In this document: positions 7,748-13,438 of the stretch, in pieces
Numbering within the stretch: position 1 is the first letter of the stretch
How the letters are laid out: each line of letters opens with the position of its first letter
The notes under the pieces: generated by a model
Database searches by the model: none
What the model was told of the DNA's origin: nothing
Seen by the model: the letters and a program-made list of their open reading frames with translations, nothing else
Position numbers and translations under genes: made by a program
From: Bacilli bacterium
GTDB taxonomy: Bacteria; Bacillota_I; Bacilli_A; RF39; UBA660
DNA: 15,815 nt
Direction of reading: 5' to 3'
NCBI GenBank assembly: GCA_017511605.1
Contig: JAFWJL010000006.1
Coordinates: 1 to 15,815 of the forward strand

Positions 7748-7759
7748 GCTTCTTTTTTT
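7733..7759 (+). terminator. Bidirectional terminator between converging genes
   Basis: A perfect 11-bp stem (AAAAAAGAAGC with GCTTCTTTTTT) has a 4-nt loop ATAA. The TAA stop of the upstream gene lies in the loop (7745-7747). A and T runs flank it on both sides, so it can serve the minus-strand gene too, whose stop is at 7758-7760. Confidence 0.85.
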
Positions 7760-8951
7760 ATTCATCTGATAGATTATCAAAGTATCCTTGAATAAATACT
7801 ACAGGAGTACCTTTATCACCACTACCACTAGTTAAGTCACATAAAGAACCAATTAAATCAGTTAATCTACGAGGAGTAGTACCTTGAGTAATCATTTTTC
7901 CCTTTAAATTAGCATCTTTCTTTCTAATTTCTTCTTTAATAGCTTCTTTTAATTCATCTCCTTTTAAATCAGGAAACTTATTATCAGAAACAAATTTTAA
8001 TTTAATTTCATTAGGAGTACCTTCAAGTCCACTTGTATAGAAAGGAGATACTACAGGGTCAGCTAATTCCCAAATTTTTCCAACAGGATCTTTAAATGCT
8101 CCATCTCCATAAACCATAACTTCAATATTTTTACCAGTAATTTCTTTCAAGCTCTTTTGAACACTATCAACTATTCTTTGTCCATCTCTAGGGAATAATT
8201 TAAGTCTTTCTTCAGTAGATTTATTAGATCCTAGTAAACCATATTTTTCATTATATCCAGAACCATTAACAGGACTATTAAGTATTTCAAATAATCCAAG
8301 GACGTTAGCCTTATTATCTTCTAATAACTTTTTAGTCTTATATCTAGTATGAATATCACAGTTAATAACATTATTAGTATATTTTAATATATCAGTAGCT
8401 TTATTAGATAAAATAAATACTGGTTCACAGCCTTGTTCCTTTATTAATTCTCTATAAAAATCAATCATATTAATACCAGTAAATGGATGTAAGAAATCTC
8501 CAAAGTATTTAGCATATTCTTCTTCAGTAATAACACTACCTAAATCAAACTTACTATTTTCAAATTTTTCTTCATCTAATATACCATTACCAACTTCATC
8601 AGATGGAAAAGATAATAATACATAAAGTTTCTTAGTACTTTTAGCAATACCCTTTAAAATAAGAGAAAATCTATTTCTACTTAGTATTGGAAATACAATA
8701 CCTAAATCTTCAGGATTATTAAGCTTATTTTTAATATCAACAGCTATATCATCGATAGTAGCATAATTACCTTCACTAATTCCAACAACAGCCTCAGTAA
8801 TCGCAACTACATCCCTATCTTTAAATTTAAAGCCATAATCTTCGCTTTCGCTAGCTTTAATTAAAGAATCTACTACGATATCATCAAGTTTATCATTTTC
8901 TTTAATTATTGGTGTACGAATTCCACGTACTACTGTACCTACAGTTCTCAT
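7758..8951 (-). CDS. Coenzyme F420-0:L-glutamate ligase (CofE)-family protein
   Basis: A 397-residue protein of the CofE/F420_ligase family. The N-terminal RGIRTPIIKENDKLDDIVV, the RDVVAITEAVVGISEGNYAT segment, and the later SGYNEKYGLLGSN, MVYGDGAFKDPVGKIWELAD and SGSGDKGTP blocks are strongly conserved-looking. Characterised CofE adds gamma-linked glutamates to F420-0 in archaea and actinobacteria. This version is longer than the archaeal enzyme (about 250 residues) and belongs to a form found in Bacillota that are not known to make F420. The true substrate is therefore unclear, perhaps another gamma-glutamyl acceptor. Start choice: GGAGG at 8965-8961 lies 9 nt before the ATG at 8951. The ATG at 8957 is too close and the GTG at 8960 is inside the SD. 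No convincing promoter could be placed. Confidence 0.82.
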   Translation of the reverse strand: MRTVGTVVRGIRTPIIKENDKLDDIVVDSLIKASESEDYGFKFKDRDVVAITEAVVGISEGNYATIDDIAVDIKNKLNNPEDLGIVFPILSRNRFSLILKGIAKSTKKLYVLLSFPSDEVGNGILDEEKFENSKFDLGSVITEEEYAKYFGDFLHPFTGINMIDFYRELIKEQGCEPVFILSNKATDILKYTNNVINCDIHTRYKTKKLLEDNKANVLGLFEILNSPVNGSGYNEKYGLLGSNKSTEERLKLFPRDGQRIVDSVQKSLKEITGKNIEVMVYGDGAFKDPVGKIWELADPVVSPFYTSGLEGTPNEIKLKFVSDNKFPDLKGDELKEAIKEEIRKKDANLKGKMITQGTTPRRLTDLIGSLCDLTSGSGDKGTPVVFIQGYFDNLSDE

Positions 8952-9008
8952 TCTCATCACCCTCCAATTATAATTTTATCAAATTCGTAATTTAAAATAA
9001 AGATTATC

Positions 9009-9037
9009 TTTAAATAAACAAAAATAAATGGTATAAT
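9009..9037 (+). promoter_or_regulatory. Promoter of ychF
   Basis: TTTAAA (9009-9014), a 17-nt spacer and TATAAT (9032-9037), with an extended -10 TGG. The -35 is the same variant as in the soj promoter. Confidence 0.75.
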
Positions 9038-9059
9038 ACAAGTCGAAAGAAGTGATATT

Positions 9060-10160
9060 ATGAGTTTAACAGCAGGAATAGTAGGATTACCAAATGTGGG
9101 AAAAAGTACTTTATTTAATGCAATTACAAATCAAAAAATATTAGCAGAAAACTATCCATTTGCGACAATTGAACCAAATGTAGGAGTAGTTACTGTACCA
9201 GATGAAAGAATGGATAAATTAAAAGAAATGTATGATCCTAATAGATTTATCCCAACAGCATATGAATTTACTGATATTGCAGGCCTTGTTAAAGGAGCTA
9301 GTCAAGGAGAAGGTCTAGGAAATAAATTCTTATCTCACATAAGAGAAGTAGACGCAATTGTTGAAGTAGTAAGATGCTTTGATGATGGTAAGATAATTCA
9401 CGTAGAAGGTAATATTGATCCAATAAGAGATATAGAAACAATAAACTTAGAATTAGCTATAGCTGATTTGGATGTAATAAATAGTAGATTAGAACGTGTA
9501 GCTAAAAAAGCAAGAACTACTAAAGATAAAGATGATATCTTAGAAACAGAAGTATTAACTAAATGTAAAGAAGCCTTAGAAGCAAATAAACCATTAAGAC
9601 AATTAGGATTATCAGAAGAAGAAAAGAAAGTAATAAAATCATATAGTTTTCTTACTCTAAAACCAATCATCTATCTAGCAAATATCAAAGAAAGTGAATT
9701 AACTAATCCAGATAATGAATATGTTAAATTAGTAAAGGATTATGCTTCACGTGAAAATGCTAGAGTAGTAAGTTTATGTGCTAAAGTAGAAGAAGATTTA
9801 TCAGAACTTTCAAAAGAAGAAAAAGAAGAAATGCTAGAAGCATTAGGATTAGATGGAAGCGGATTAGATAAATTAATAAAAGCTACTTATGATATTTTAG
9901 GATTAGCTACATATTTCACAGTAGGAAAAGATGAAGTAAGAGCTTGGACATTTAAAAAAGGAATGAATGCTAGAGAGTGTGCAGGTATTATTCATACAGA
10001 CTTTGAAAAAGGATTTATCCGTGCAGAAGTAATCTCATATGAAGACCTAATAGAATGTGGATCAGAATTAAAAGTAAAAGAAGCAGGAAAAGCAAGACTA
10101 GAAGGAAAAGACTACTTAATGCAAGATGGAGATATCTGTCATTTTAGATTTAATGTATAA
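9060..10160 (+). CDS. ychF: Redox/translation-linked ATPase YchF (Ola1 family)
   Basis: A 366-residue Obg-family P-loop NTPase of standard length. G1 is GLPNVGKST (9-17), G3 is DIAGLVKGASQGEGLG (72-87), and G4 is replaced by NIKE (208-211), the change that makes YchF/Ola1 prefer ATP to GTP. A coiled coil of about 125-195 and a C-terminal TGS-like domain (about 283-366, starting YFTVGKDEVRAWTF) complete the family layout. YchF associates with ribosomes and modulates stress responses. It stands alone with its own promoter and ends at a terminator. Its usual position just before rpsF is kept, apart from one inserted minus-strand gene. The codons for ASRE (about 229-232) contain a parS-like palindrome. 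Identification is secure. Confidence 0.96.
   Translation: MSLTAGIVGLPNVGKSTLFNAITNQKILAENYPFATIEPNVGVVTVPDERMDKLKEMYDPNRFIPTAYEFTDIAGLVKGASQGEGLGNKFLSHIREVDAIVEVVRCFDDGKIIHVEGNIDPIRDIETINLELAIADLDVINSRLERVAKKARTTKDKDDILETEVLTKCKEALEANKPLRQLGLSEEEKKVIKSYSFLTLKPIIYLANIKESELTNPDNEYVKLVKDYASRENARVVSLCAKVEEDLSELSKEEKEEMLEALGLDGSGLDKLIKATYDILGLATYFTVGKDEVRAWTFKKGMNARECAGIIHTDFEKGFIRAEVISYEDLIECGSELKVKEAGKARLEGKDYLMQDGDICHFRFNV
9743..9758. promoter_or_regulatory. Candidate parS-like site inside ychF
   Basis: TGCTTCACGTGAAAAT matches the bacterial parS consensus TGTTTCACGTGAAACA at 13 of 16 positions. It contains the complete palindromic core TTCACGTGAA (9746-9755). It is the best match I saw by eye. 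It lies in coding sequence, about 6 kb from parB. Confidence 0.4.
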
Positions 10161-10163
10161 ATA

Positions 10164-10190
10164 AAAAAGGACTTAGTCCTTTTTATTTTT
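10164..10190 (+). terminator. Terminator after ychF, shared with the converging gene
   Basis: AAAAAGGAC (10164-10172) pairs with GTCCTTTTT (10176-10184) around a TTA loop, followed by a T-rich run. The stop codon of the minus-strand gene (10183-10185) is at its 3' edge, so it probably works in both directions. Confidence 0.75.
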
Positions 10191-10923
10191 CTATAATTTT
10201 ATAATCTTTTTCATATTTCTTAATTAATTCATTATATAAAGTATCTAAATTACTATATCCATAAGAGTAGTTATATTCATTAAAATGATATTCTGGAGCA
10301 TTTATTTTACCATTATCTAGATAAAAAGCTATAGAATTATTCTTTTTTCGAACATTCTTAAAAACAACCGGAATATAAATAGTGTGCATATCACTATTAT
10401 TAGAAAAATTTTCATATGTAGTCTTATATATAGGTATTAAATAATTAGTTTTATCATTAGATATAATATATATTTTTTCTCTTTTAAAACTATTTTTATT
10501 AATATAACTACCTGTAGTAGCAGCAGTTTCTTTAGTAATTAGTACTTTAGAATTTAAATCTAACGTAGAATAATCATCATTATTTAAATCATTAATCTTT
10601 GTAACTAAAGTAGCATTTCTATTAAATATTGAATTTGAATCATTTAATCCATTCACTATATTATATCCTAAAATAATAATTACTATGAAAATAATAAATA
10701 TTACAATTGCCTGTACTGCAAAACTTCCTAAAGTAAAATAAGAAAATATTTTAAAAGGAGTTTTTAATTCTGATAAAGTAAATTGATCTACAATCTTCTT
10801 TTTATCAGTATCTCTTTCTATTTCAAATTCTCTTTTACAATATTCACATTTACATGTAGTATCTTCTTTAGTAAATGATACAGGTGCCCCACAATTAGGA
10901 CATTCTTTTTCTATTAATCTCAT
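10183..10923 (-). CDS. Zinc-ribbon membrane protein, function unknown
   Basis: A 246-residue protein. The N-terminus is a cytoplasmic zinc ribbon: CPNCGAPV (Cys8, Cys11) and CKCEYCKREFEIE (Cys26, Cys29, with an extra Cys24). A single hydrophobic segment of about 61-90 follows. The rest (about 95-246) is Asn/Tyr/Lys-rich and predicted to be outside the cell, with alternating strand-like segments (YLIPIYKTTYENF, TIYIPVVFKNV) that suggest a small beta domain I do not recognise. The start ATG has SD AGGTGAT (10932-10926). It is inserted between ychF and rpsF, which are neighbours in Bacillus, and faces the opposite way. Function is unknown; the zinc ribbon and membrane anchor are well supported. 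Confidence 0.75.
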   Translation of the reverse strand: MRLIEKECPNCGAPVSFTKEDTTCKCEYCKREFEIERDTDKKKIVDQFTLSELKTPFKIFSYFTLGSFAVQAIVIFIIFIVIIILGYNIVNGLNDSNSIFNRNATLVTKINDLNNDDYSTLDLNSKVLITKETAATTGSYINKNSFKREKIYIISNDKTNYLIPIYKTTYENFSNNSDMHTIYIPVVFKNVRKKNNSIAFYLDNGKINAPEYHFNEYNYSYGYSNLDTLYNELIKKYEKDYKIIEK

Positions 10924-10940
10924 AATATCACCTGACTACA

Positions 10941-10969
10941 ATTATATAAAAAAATACTGAAATAATCTA
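10941..10969 (-). promoter_or_regulatory. Possible promoter of the zinc-ribbon gene
   Basis: On the minus strand TATAAT (10946-10941) sits 17 nt after a weak TAGATT (10969-10964). The predicted start near 10934 leaves a leader of only about 11 nt, just enough for the SD. It would overlap the -35 of the divergent rpsF promoter. The weak -35 makes this tentative. Confidence 0.3.
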
Positions 10970-10996
10970 GACTTTTCAAAGTATTTTTGTTATAAT
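10968..10996 (+). promoter_or_regulatory. Promoter of the rpsF-ssb-rpsR operon
   Basis: TAGACT (10968-10973), a 17-nt spacer and TATAAT (10991-10996) with an extended -10 (TGT). Transcription should start near 11003, exactly where the first leader hairpin begins. Confidence 0.7.
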
Positions 10997-11002
10997 ACCT
11001 TC

Positions 11003-11055
11003 GAGTATTTTAAATACTCCTTACTGCAAATGCAGTCTATTAGTCCAAAAGGAGG
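11003..11055 (+). promoter_or_regulatory. Structured rpsF mRNA leader, possible S6:S18 autoregulatory site
   Basis: The leader can form two perfect hairpins: 11003-11009 with 11013-11019 (GAGTATT/AATACTC), and 11023-11028 with 11031-11036 (ACTGCA/TGCAGT). The bases CTCCTT at 11017-11022 are fully complementary to AAGGAG at 11049-11054, the rpsF Shine-Dalgarno. Pairing there would hide the SD and disrupt the first hairpin, giving two exclusive folds. In other Bacillota and E. coli the S6:S18 complex binds its own leader. The CCG box reported for that motif is not visible here, so the ligand is inferred from position only. Confidence 0.45.
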
Positions 11056-11060
11056 TGCGT

Positions 11061-11351
11061 ATGATGAATAAATACGAAATCATGTTTATCGTTAAACCAG
11101 ATATGGAAGAAAAAGCTATCAAGGCTGAAGCTGACAATATGAAAAAGGTATTAACTGATAAGAAAGCAAAAATAATCGAAGAAAAAGCTATGGGACAAAG
11201 AGAACTAGCTTACGAGATTAGAAAGTATAATACAGGATATTATTACTTATTCGTAGTAGAAGCTTCTAAAGAAGCAGAACAAGAATTTAGTCGTGTTGCT
11301 AGAATTAATGAAAATCTACTTCGTCATTTAATCGTTAAAGTAGAAGAATAA
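11061..11351 (+). CDS. rpsF: 30S ribosomal protein S6
   Basis: Ribosomal protein S6 of about 96 residues, typical for the family. The N-terminal NKYEIMFIVKPD, the central GQRELAYEIRKYNTGYYYLFVVEA and the end RINENLLRHLIVKVEE are diagnostic. It binds S18 in the platform of the small subunit. Start choice: AAGGAGG ends at 11055, so the GTG at 11055 is excluded. ATG at 11061 (5-nt spacing) and ATG at 11064 (8-nt spacing) are both possible and differ by one Met. It is the first gene of the rpsF-ssb-rpsR operon, with a structured leader that may control translation. Confidence 0.95.
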   Translation: MMNKYEIMFIVKPDMEEKAIKAEADNMKKVLTDKKAKIIEEKAMGQRELAYEIRKYNTGYYYLFVVEASKEAEQEFSRVARINENLLRHLIVKVEE

Positions 11352-11374
11352 TTTAAATAAAAGGAGATTTATTT

Positions 11375-11857
11375 ATGAATAAAGTAGTATTAATAGGAAG
11401 ATTAACAAGAGATCCTGAATTAAGATATACTGGTAGTAATACACCAGTAGCAACATTTTCATTAGCTGTTAATAGAAACTTCCAAAACCAAAATGGTGAA
11501 AGAGAAGCAGATTTTATTAACATCGTTGTTTGGAGAAAACAAGCAGAAAATGTTAAAAACTTTTTAACTCAAGGTAGTCAAGTAGCTGTTGAAGGAAGAA
11601 TTCAAACAAGAACATATGATGATCAAAATGGTCAAAAAAGATATATTACAGAAGTAGTTGCTGATAACGTTGAATTTTTAGGATCAAAAGCTTCCTCAAA
11701 TAATTCTAATAATACAAGTGGTTCAAGCAAAAATGCTGAACCTACACCTTATGATTTTGGTGATATGCCAGAACCTAAAGGTACAGATGTAGATAGTAAT
11801 CCATTTGCTGATTTTGGTTCAAGTATCGAAATTAGTGATGATGAATTACCATTCTAA
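11375..11857 (+). CDS. ssb: Single-stranded DNA-binding protein
   Basis: A 160-residue SSB. Residues 1 to about 105 form the OB fold (MNKVVLIGRLTRDPELRYT, ATFSLAVNR, FINIVVWRKQAENV, VEGRIQTRTYD). A Gly/Asn/Ser-rich flexible linker follows, and the protein ends in the acidic tip DDELPF, which recruits replication and repair partners. It lies between rpsF and rpsR, as in Bacillus ssbA. It has a good SD (AAAGGAG) 8 nt before the ATG and shares the rpsF promoter. No paralogue is visible in the window. Identification is secure. Confidence 0.97.
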   Translation: MNKVVLIGRLTRDPELRYTGSNTPVATFSLAVNRNFQNQNGEREADFINIVVWRKQAENVKNFLTQGSQVAVEGRIQTRTYDDQNGQKRYITEVVADNVEFLGSKASSNNSNNTSGSSKNAEPTPYDFGDMPEPKGTDVDSNPFADFGSSIEISDDELPF

Positions 11858-11878
11858 TTAAATAGAAGGAGGATAATT

Positions 11879-12094
11879 ATGGCAGAATTCACACGTAGAA
11901 AGAAAAAAGTATGTGCAATGTGTGCTGGACATCCATTAGATTATAAAGATGTTGAAACACTTAGAAAATATACAAATGAAAAAGGTAAAATAGTTCCAAG
12001 AAGAGTTACTGGTACTTGTGCAAAACATCAAAGAGTTGTTTCTAAACAAGTTAAAAGAGCTAGAGCTATTGCTTTAATGCCTTATGCAAGATAA
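11879..12094 (+). CDS. rpsR: 30S ribosomal protein S18 (zinc-binding form)
   Basis: A 71-residue S18 with the family core [32 protein letters not shown] and the basic tail [13 protein letters not shown]. It keeps a metal-ligand set, C-x2-C in VCAMCAGH near residues 12-15 and C-x2-H in GTCAKHQ, so it appears to be the zinc-binding C+ form. It partners S6 in the 30S platform. The SD AGAAGGAGG lies upstream of the ATG, and a terminator with a GAAA loop follows the stop directly. Confidence 0.96.
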   Translation: MAEFTRRKKKVCAMCAGHPLDYKDVETLRKYTNEKGKIVPRRVTGTCAKHQRVVSKQVKRARAIALMPYAR

Positions 12095-12117
12095 GAAGTA
12101 GAAATACTTCTTTTTTT
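12093..12117 (+). terminator. Terminator of the rpsF-ssb-rpsR operon
   Basis: GAAGTA (12095-12100) pairs with TACTTC (12105-12110) around a GAAA tetraloop. An A-T extension and a T7 run follow. It immediately follows the rpsR stop. Confidence 0.85.
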
Positions 12118-12173
12118 GTTGACGTAAAGAAAAAAATAAATTTCAAGAAAACTACCACCTGTGGAAAAAAATA

Positions 12174-12182
12174 TGCTACAAT
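12174..12182 (+). promoter_or_regulatory. Extended -10 promoter of the ncRNA
   Basis: TGCTACAAT is a good extended -10 (TGn plus TACAAT at 12177-12182). No convincing -35 lies 16-18 nt upstream. The predicted start near 12189 coincides with the 5' end of the closing stem of the structured RNA. Confidence 0.5.
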
Positions 12183-12188
12183 AAAATT

Positions 12189-12348
12189 GTCTAAAAGATA
12201 TATTGATAAAACCGACCAAGGAAATAATAAGGGAATTCAAATCATCAATCGGTGTTGAAAGCCTTCCATAGAGTAGGAATCCTAAAGATTGAGCGCGAAC
12301 AACCACCTGCACATAGCGGGTTTTATAGAATAATGTTTTAGACTTTTT
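12189..12348 (+). ncRNA. Structured small RNA of about 160 nt, candidate 6S RNA
   Basis: The segment has no ORF and is richer in G and C than its surroundings. Its ends pair perfectly: GTCTAAAA (12189-12196) with TTTTAGAC (12336-12343), followed at once by TTTTT as in an intrinsic terminator. Further in, ATAAAA (12206-12211) pairs with TTTTAT (12321-12326). A short hairpin on the 3' side, CCTGC/GCGGG (12306-12310 with 12316-12320), is next to that stem. TCAATC/GATTGA (12245-12250 with 12287-12292) can close an apical part capped by TTCC/GGAA (12264-12267 with 12276-12279). A closing stem, an open centre with a small 3'-side hairpin and an interrupted apical stem are the layout of 6S RNA, which mimics an open promoter and binds RNA polymerase. 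An alternative pairing, GGTGTTG with CAACCACC, competes in the centre. A leader or riboswitch is less likely, because the next gene has its own promoter. Confidence 0.55.
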
Positions 12349-12363
12349 ATTGTGGAAAAATAT

Positions 12364-12393
12364 AAGGAAAAGTAATAAAATACTTTTCCTTTT
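12364..12393 (+). terminator. Strong hairpin, possible second terminator of the ncRNA
   Basis: A perfect 11-bp stem (AAGGAAAAGTA at 12364-12374 with TACTTTTCCTT at 12381-12391) has a 6-nt loop. The T tract after it is short, so its termination strength is uncertain. It lies between the ncRNA and the next promoter and would insulate them. Confidence 0.55.
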
Positions 12394-12418
12394 CAAATGG
12401 CTATATTTATTATATAAT
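12390..12418 (+). promoter_or_regulatory. Promoter of the gdpP-like-rplI-dnaB operon
   Basis: TTTTCA (12390-12395), a 17-nt spacer and TATAAT (12413-12418). The predicted start is near 12425, about 20 nt before the ATG at 12445. The -10 lies in the centre of a 26-bp perfect palindrome. Confidence 0.65.
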
Positions 12419-12426
12419 AAATATAG
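12401..12426. repeat. 26-bp perfect palindrome over the -10 and start site
   Basis: The two 13-bp arms (CTATATTTATTAT at 12401-12413 and its exact reverse complement at 12414-12426) abut without a spacer. It covers the -10 and the predicted transcription start of the downstream operon, the position of a repressor operator. As RNA only its 3' end would be transcribed, so a DNA-level role is more likely than an RNA hairpin. Confidence 0.8.
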
Positions 12427-12444
12427 AACTAAAAGGAGGCCCCT

Positions 12445-13437
12445 ATGAGTATAATAAGTGAAAGAAGAAAAATAAATAAATGTATTAGAAAAAGTAAAAA
12501 TATATTCTTGATGGCTCATAGAAACTTGGATTTAGATGCCCTAGGAAGTTCTATAGGTATGTTAAAATTCCTAGAAAAAAGAAGAAAACAAGTATATTTA
12601 ATAATAGATGACAGAATCCATGAAGCTGGAGTAGAGAAAGTATTAAGAGAATTAGAAGGATGCTTAAATATCGTTAGAAGTGATAATTTAGATGATTATT
12701 TAAACGAAAAAAGTAATAAGAATTTACTTATAATTCTAGATACAAATAAACAAGAATTAGTTCAAAGTGAAAAAGCATTAAAGAAAATAGAAAATAAATT
12801 AGTAATAGATCATCATGATTTAGGAAGAACTACTATTAAGAATGCTACATTAGTAATTGATAATAAAATATCTTCTACTTGCGAAATGATTACAAATTTA
12901 ATAGAATATTATGACATAGATATTGATTCATACTATGCAACAATACTTCTAGCAGGAATTGTATTAGATACAAATAACTACACATTAAATACAATGGCTG
13001 AAACATTCTACACTTCATATTACTTAACAAGTTTAGGTGCAAGTGCCAAAAAAGTACAATATCTATTAAAACAAGATATTAATGAGTATGCAGAAAGACA
13101 AAAATTATTATCATCGATTGAAACAATCAACGATAAGATAGCAATTACTAAAGCTACACCATATGCTCATTATAGAAGAGAAGAACTTGCAAAAGTTGCA
13201 GATACATTACTATTCTTTAATAACATTGAAGCATCATTTGTAATAGGACATATTAATAAAGATGTTATTGGGTTAAGTGCTAGAAGCTTAGGCGGGTACG
13301 ATATAAGTAAAATATTAGAAAAACTAGGTGGTGGAGGAGACTCATACACAGGAGCTGCTAAGTTTGAAAATACGACAATTAGTAATGTAGAAAAAGAATT
13401 AAAAAGAATAATCAAAGAAGAAAGCGAAGGCGAATAA
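12445..13437 (+). CDS. GdpP-type DHH-DHHA1 phosphodiesterase lacking the N-terminal half
   Basis: A 330-residue DHH-DHHA1 protein at the position of gdpP in Bacillus (between rpsR and rplI). The metal-site residues are present: H25, D29 and D31 (HRNLDLD), D99 (ILDT), D122-H123-H124 (DHHDLG) and D175 (AGIVLDTNNY). The last segment, like LSARSLGGYDISKILEKLG, is GdpP-like. Full GdpP (about 650 residues) has two membrane helices, a PAS domain and a degenerate GGDEF before this part. All are missing, and the AAAGGAGG SD (12433-12440) shows the short form is the real gene. The DHHA1 signature GGGGH reads GGGGD here (295-299), so the His that helps bind substrate is replaced. The likely substrate is c-di-AMP or its linear product, but the altered motif leaves this open. 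It is translated into rplI with a one-base gap. Confidence 0.82.
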   Translation: MSIISERRKINKCIRKSKNIFLMAHRNLDLDALGSSIGMLKFLEKRRKQVYLIIDDRIHEAGVEKVLRELEGCLNIVRSDNLDDYLNEKSNKNLLIILDTNKQELVQSEKALKKIENKLVIDHHDLGRTTIKNATLVIDNKISSTCEMITNLIEYYDIDIDSYYATILLAGIVLDTNNYTLNTMAETFYTSYYLTSLGASAKKVQYLLKQDINEYAERQKLLSSIETINDKIAITKATPYAHYRREELAKVADTLLFFNNIEASFVIGHINKDVIGLSARSLGGYDISKILEKLGGGGDSYTGAAKFENTTISNVEKELKRIIKEESEGE

Positions 13438-13438
13438 T

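Noticed and set aside
8966..9000. Minus-strand promoter for the CofE-like gene (TAAAAT or TATAAT-like boxes)
   Set aside because: All candidates would start transcription at or inside the Shine-Dalgarno, so none could be assigned with confidence.
6521..9000. A linked biosynthetic cluster of the transglutaminase-fold and CofE-like genes
   Set aside because: The two genes converge on a shared terminator and are not co-transcribed. Nothing ties them together beyond adjacency.
12119..12124. TTGACG after the rpsR terminator as a -35 box
   Set aside because: Nothing like a -10 lies 16-18 nt downstream. The TACAAT at 12177 is far too distant.
12189..12348. SRP RNA, tmRNA or RNase P RNA as identity of the structured RNA
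   Set aside because: The SRP GGAAGG...AGCAGC apical motif, a tmRNA tag frame with tRNA-like ends, and RNase P conserved blocks were not seen. The length also fits poorly.
12160..12359. Two TGTGGAAAAA repeats (12160-12169 and 12351-12360) that fit the relaxed DnaA-box consensus and flank the ncRNA
   Set aside because: At this base composition about three relaxed matches are expected in the window. Another lies inside the gene at 6521-7747. No strict TTATCCACA cluster or unwinding element was seen, so this is not called an origin.
12082..12519. Minus-strand open frame of 145 codons across the rpsR-gdpP gap
   Set aside because: It lies antisense to terminators, the ncRNA and two genes. The product is Ser/Phe/Tyr-rich and no start signal was found. 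It is a product of AT-rich sequence.
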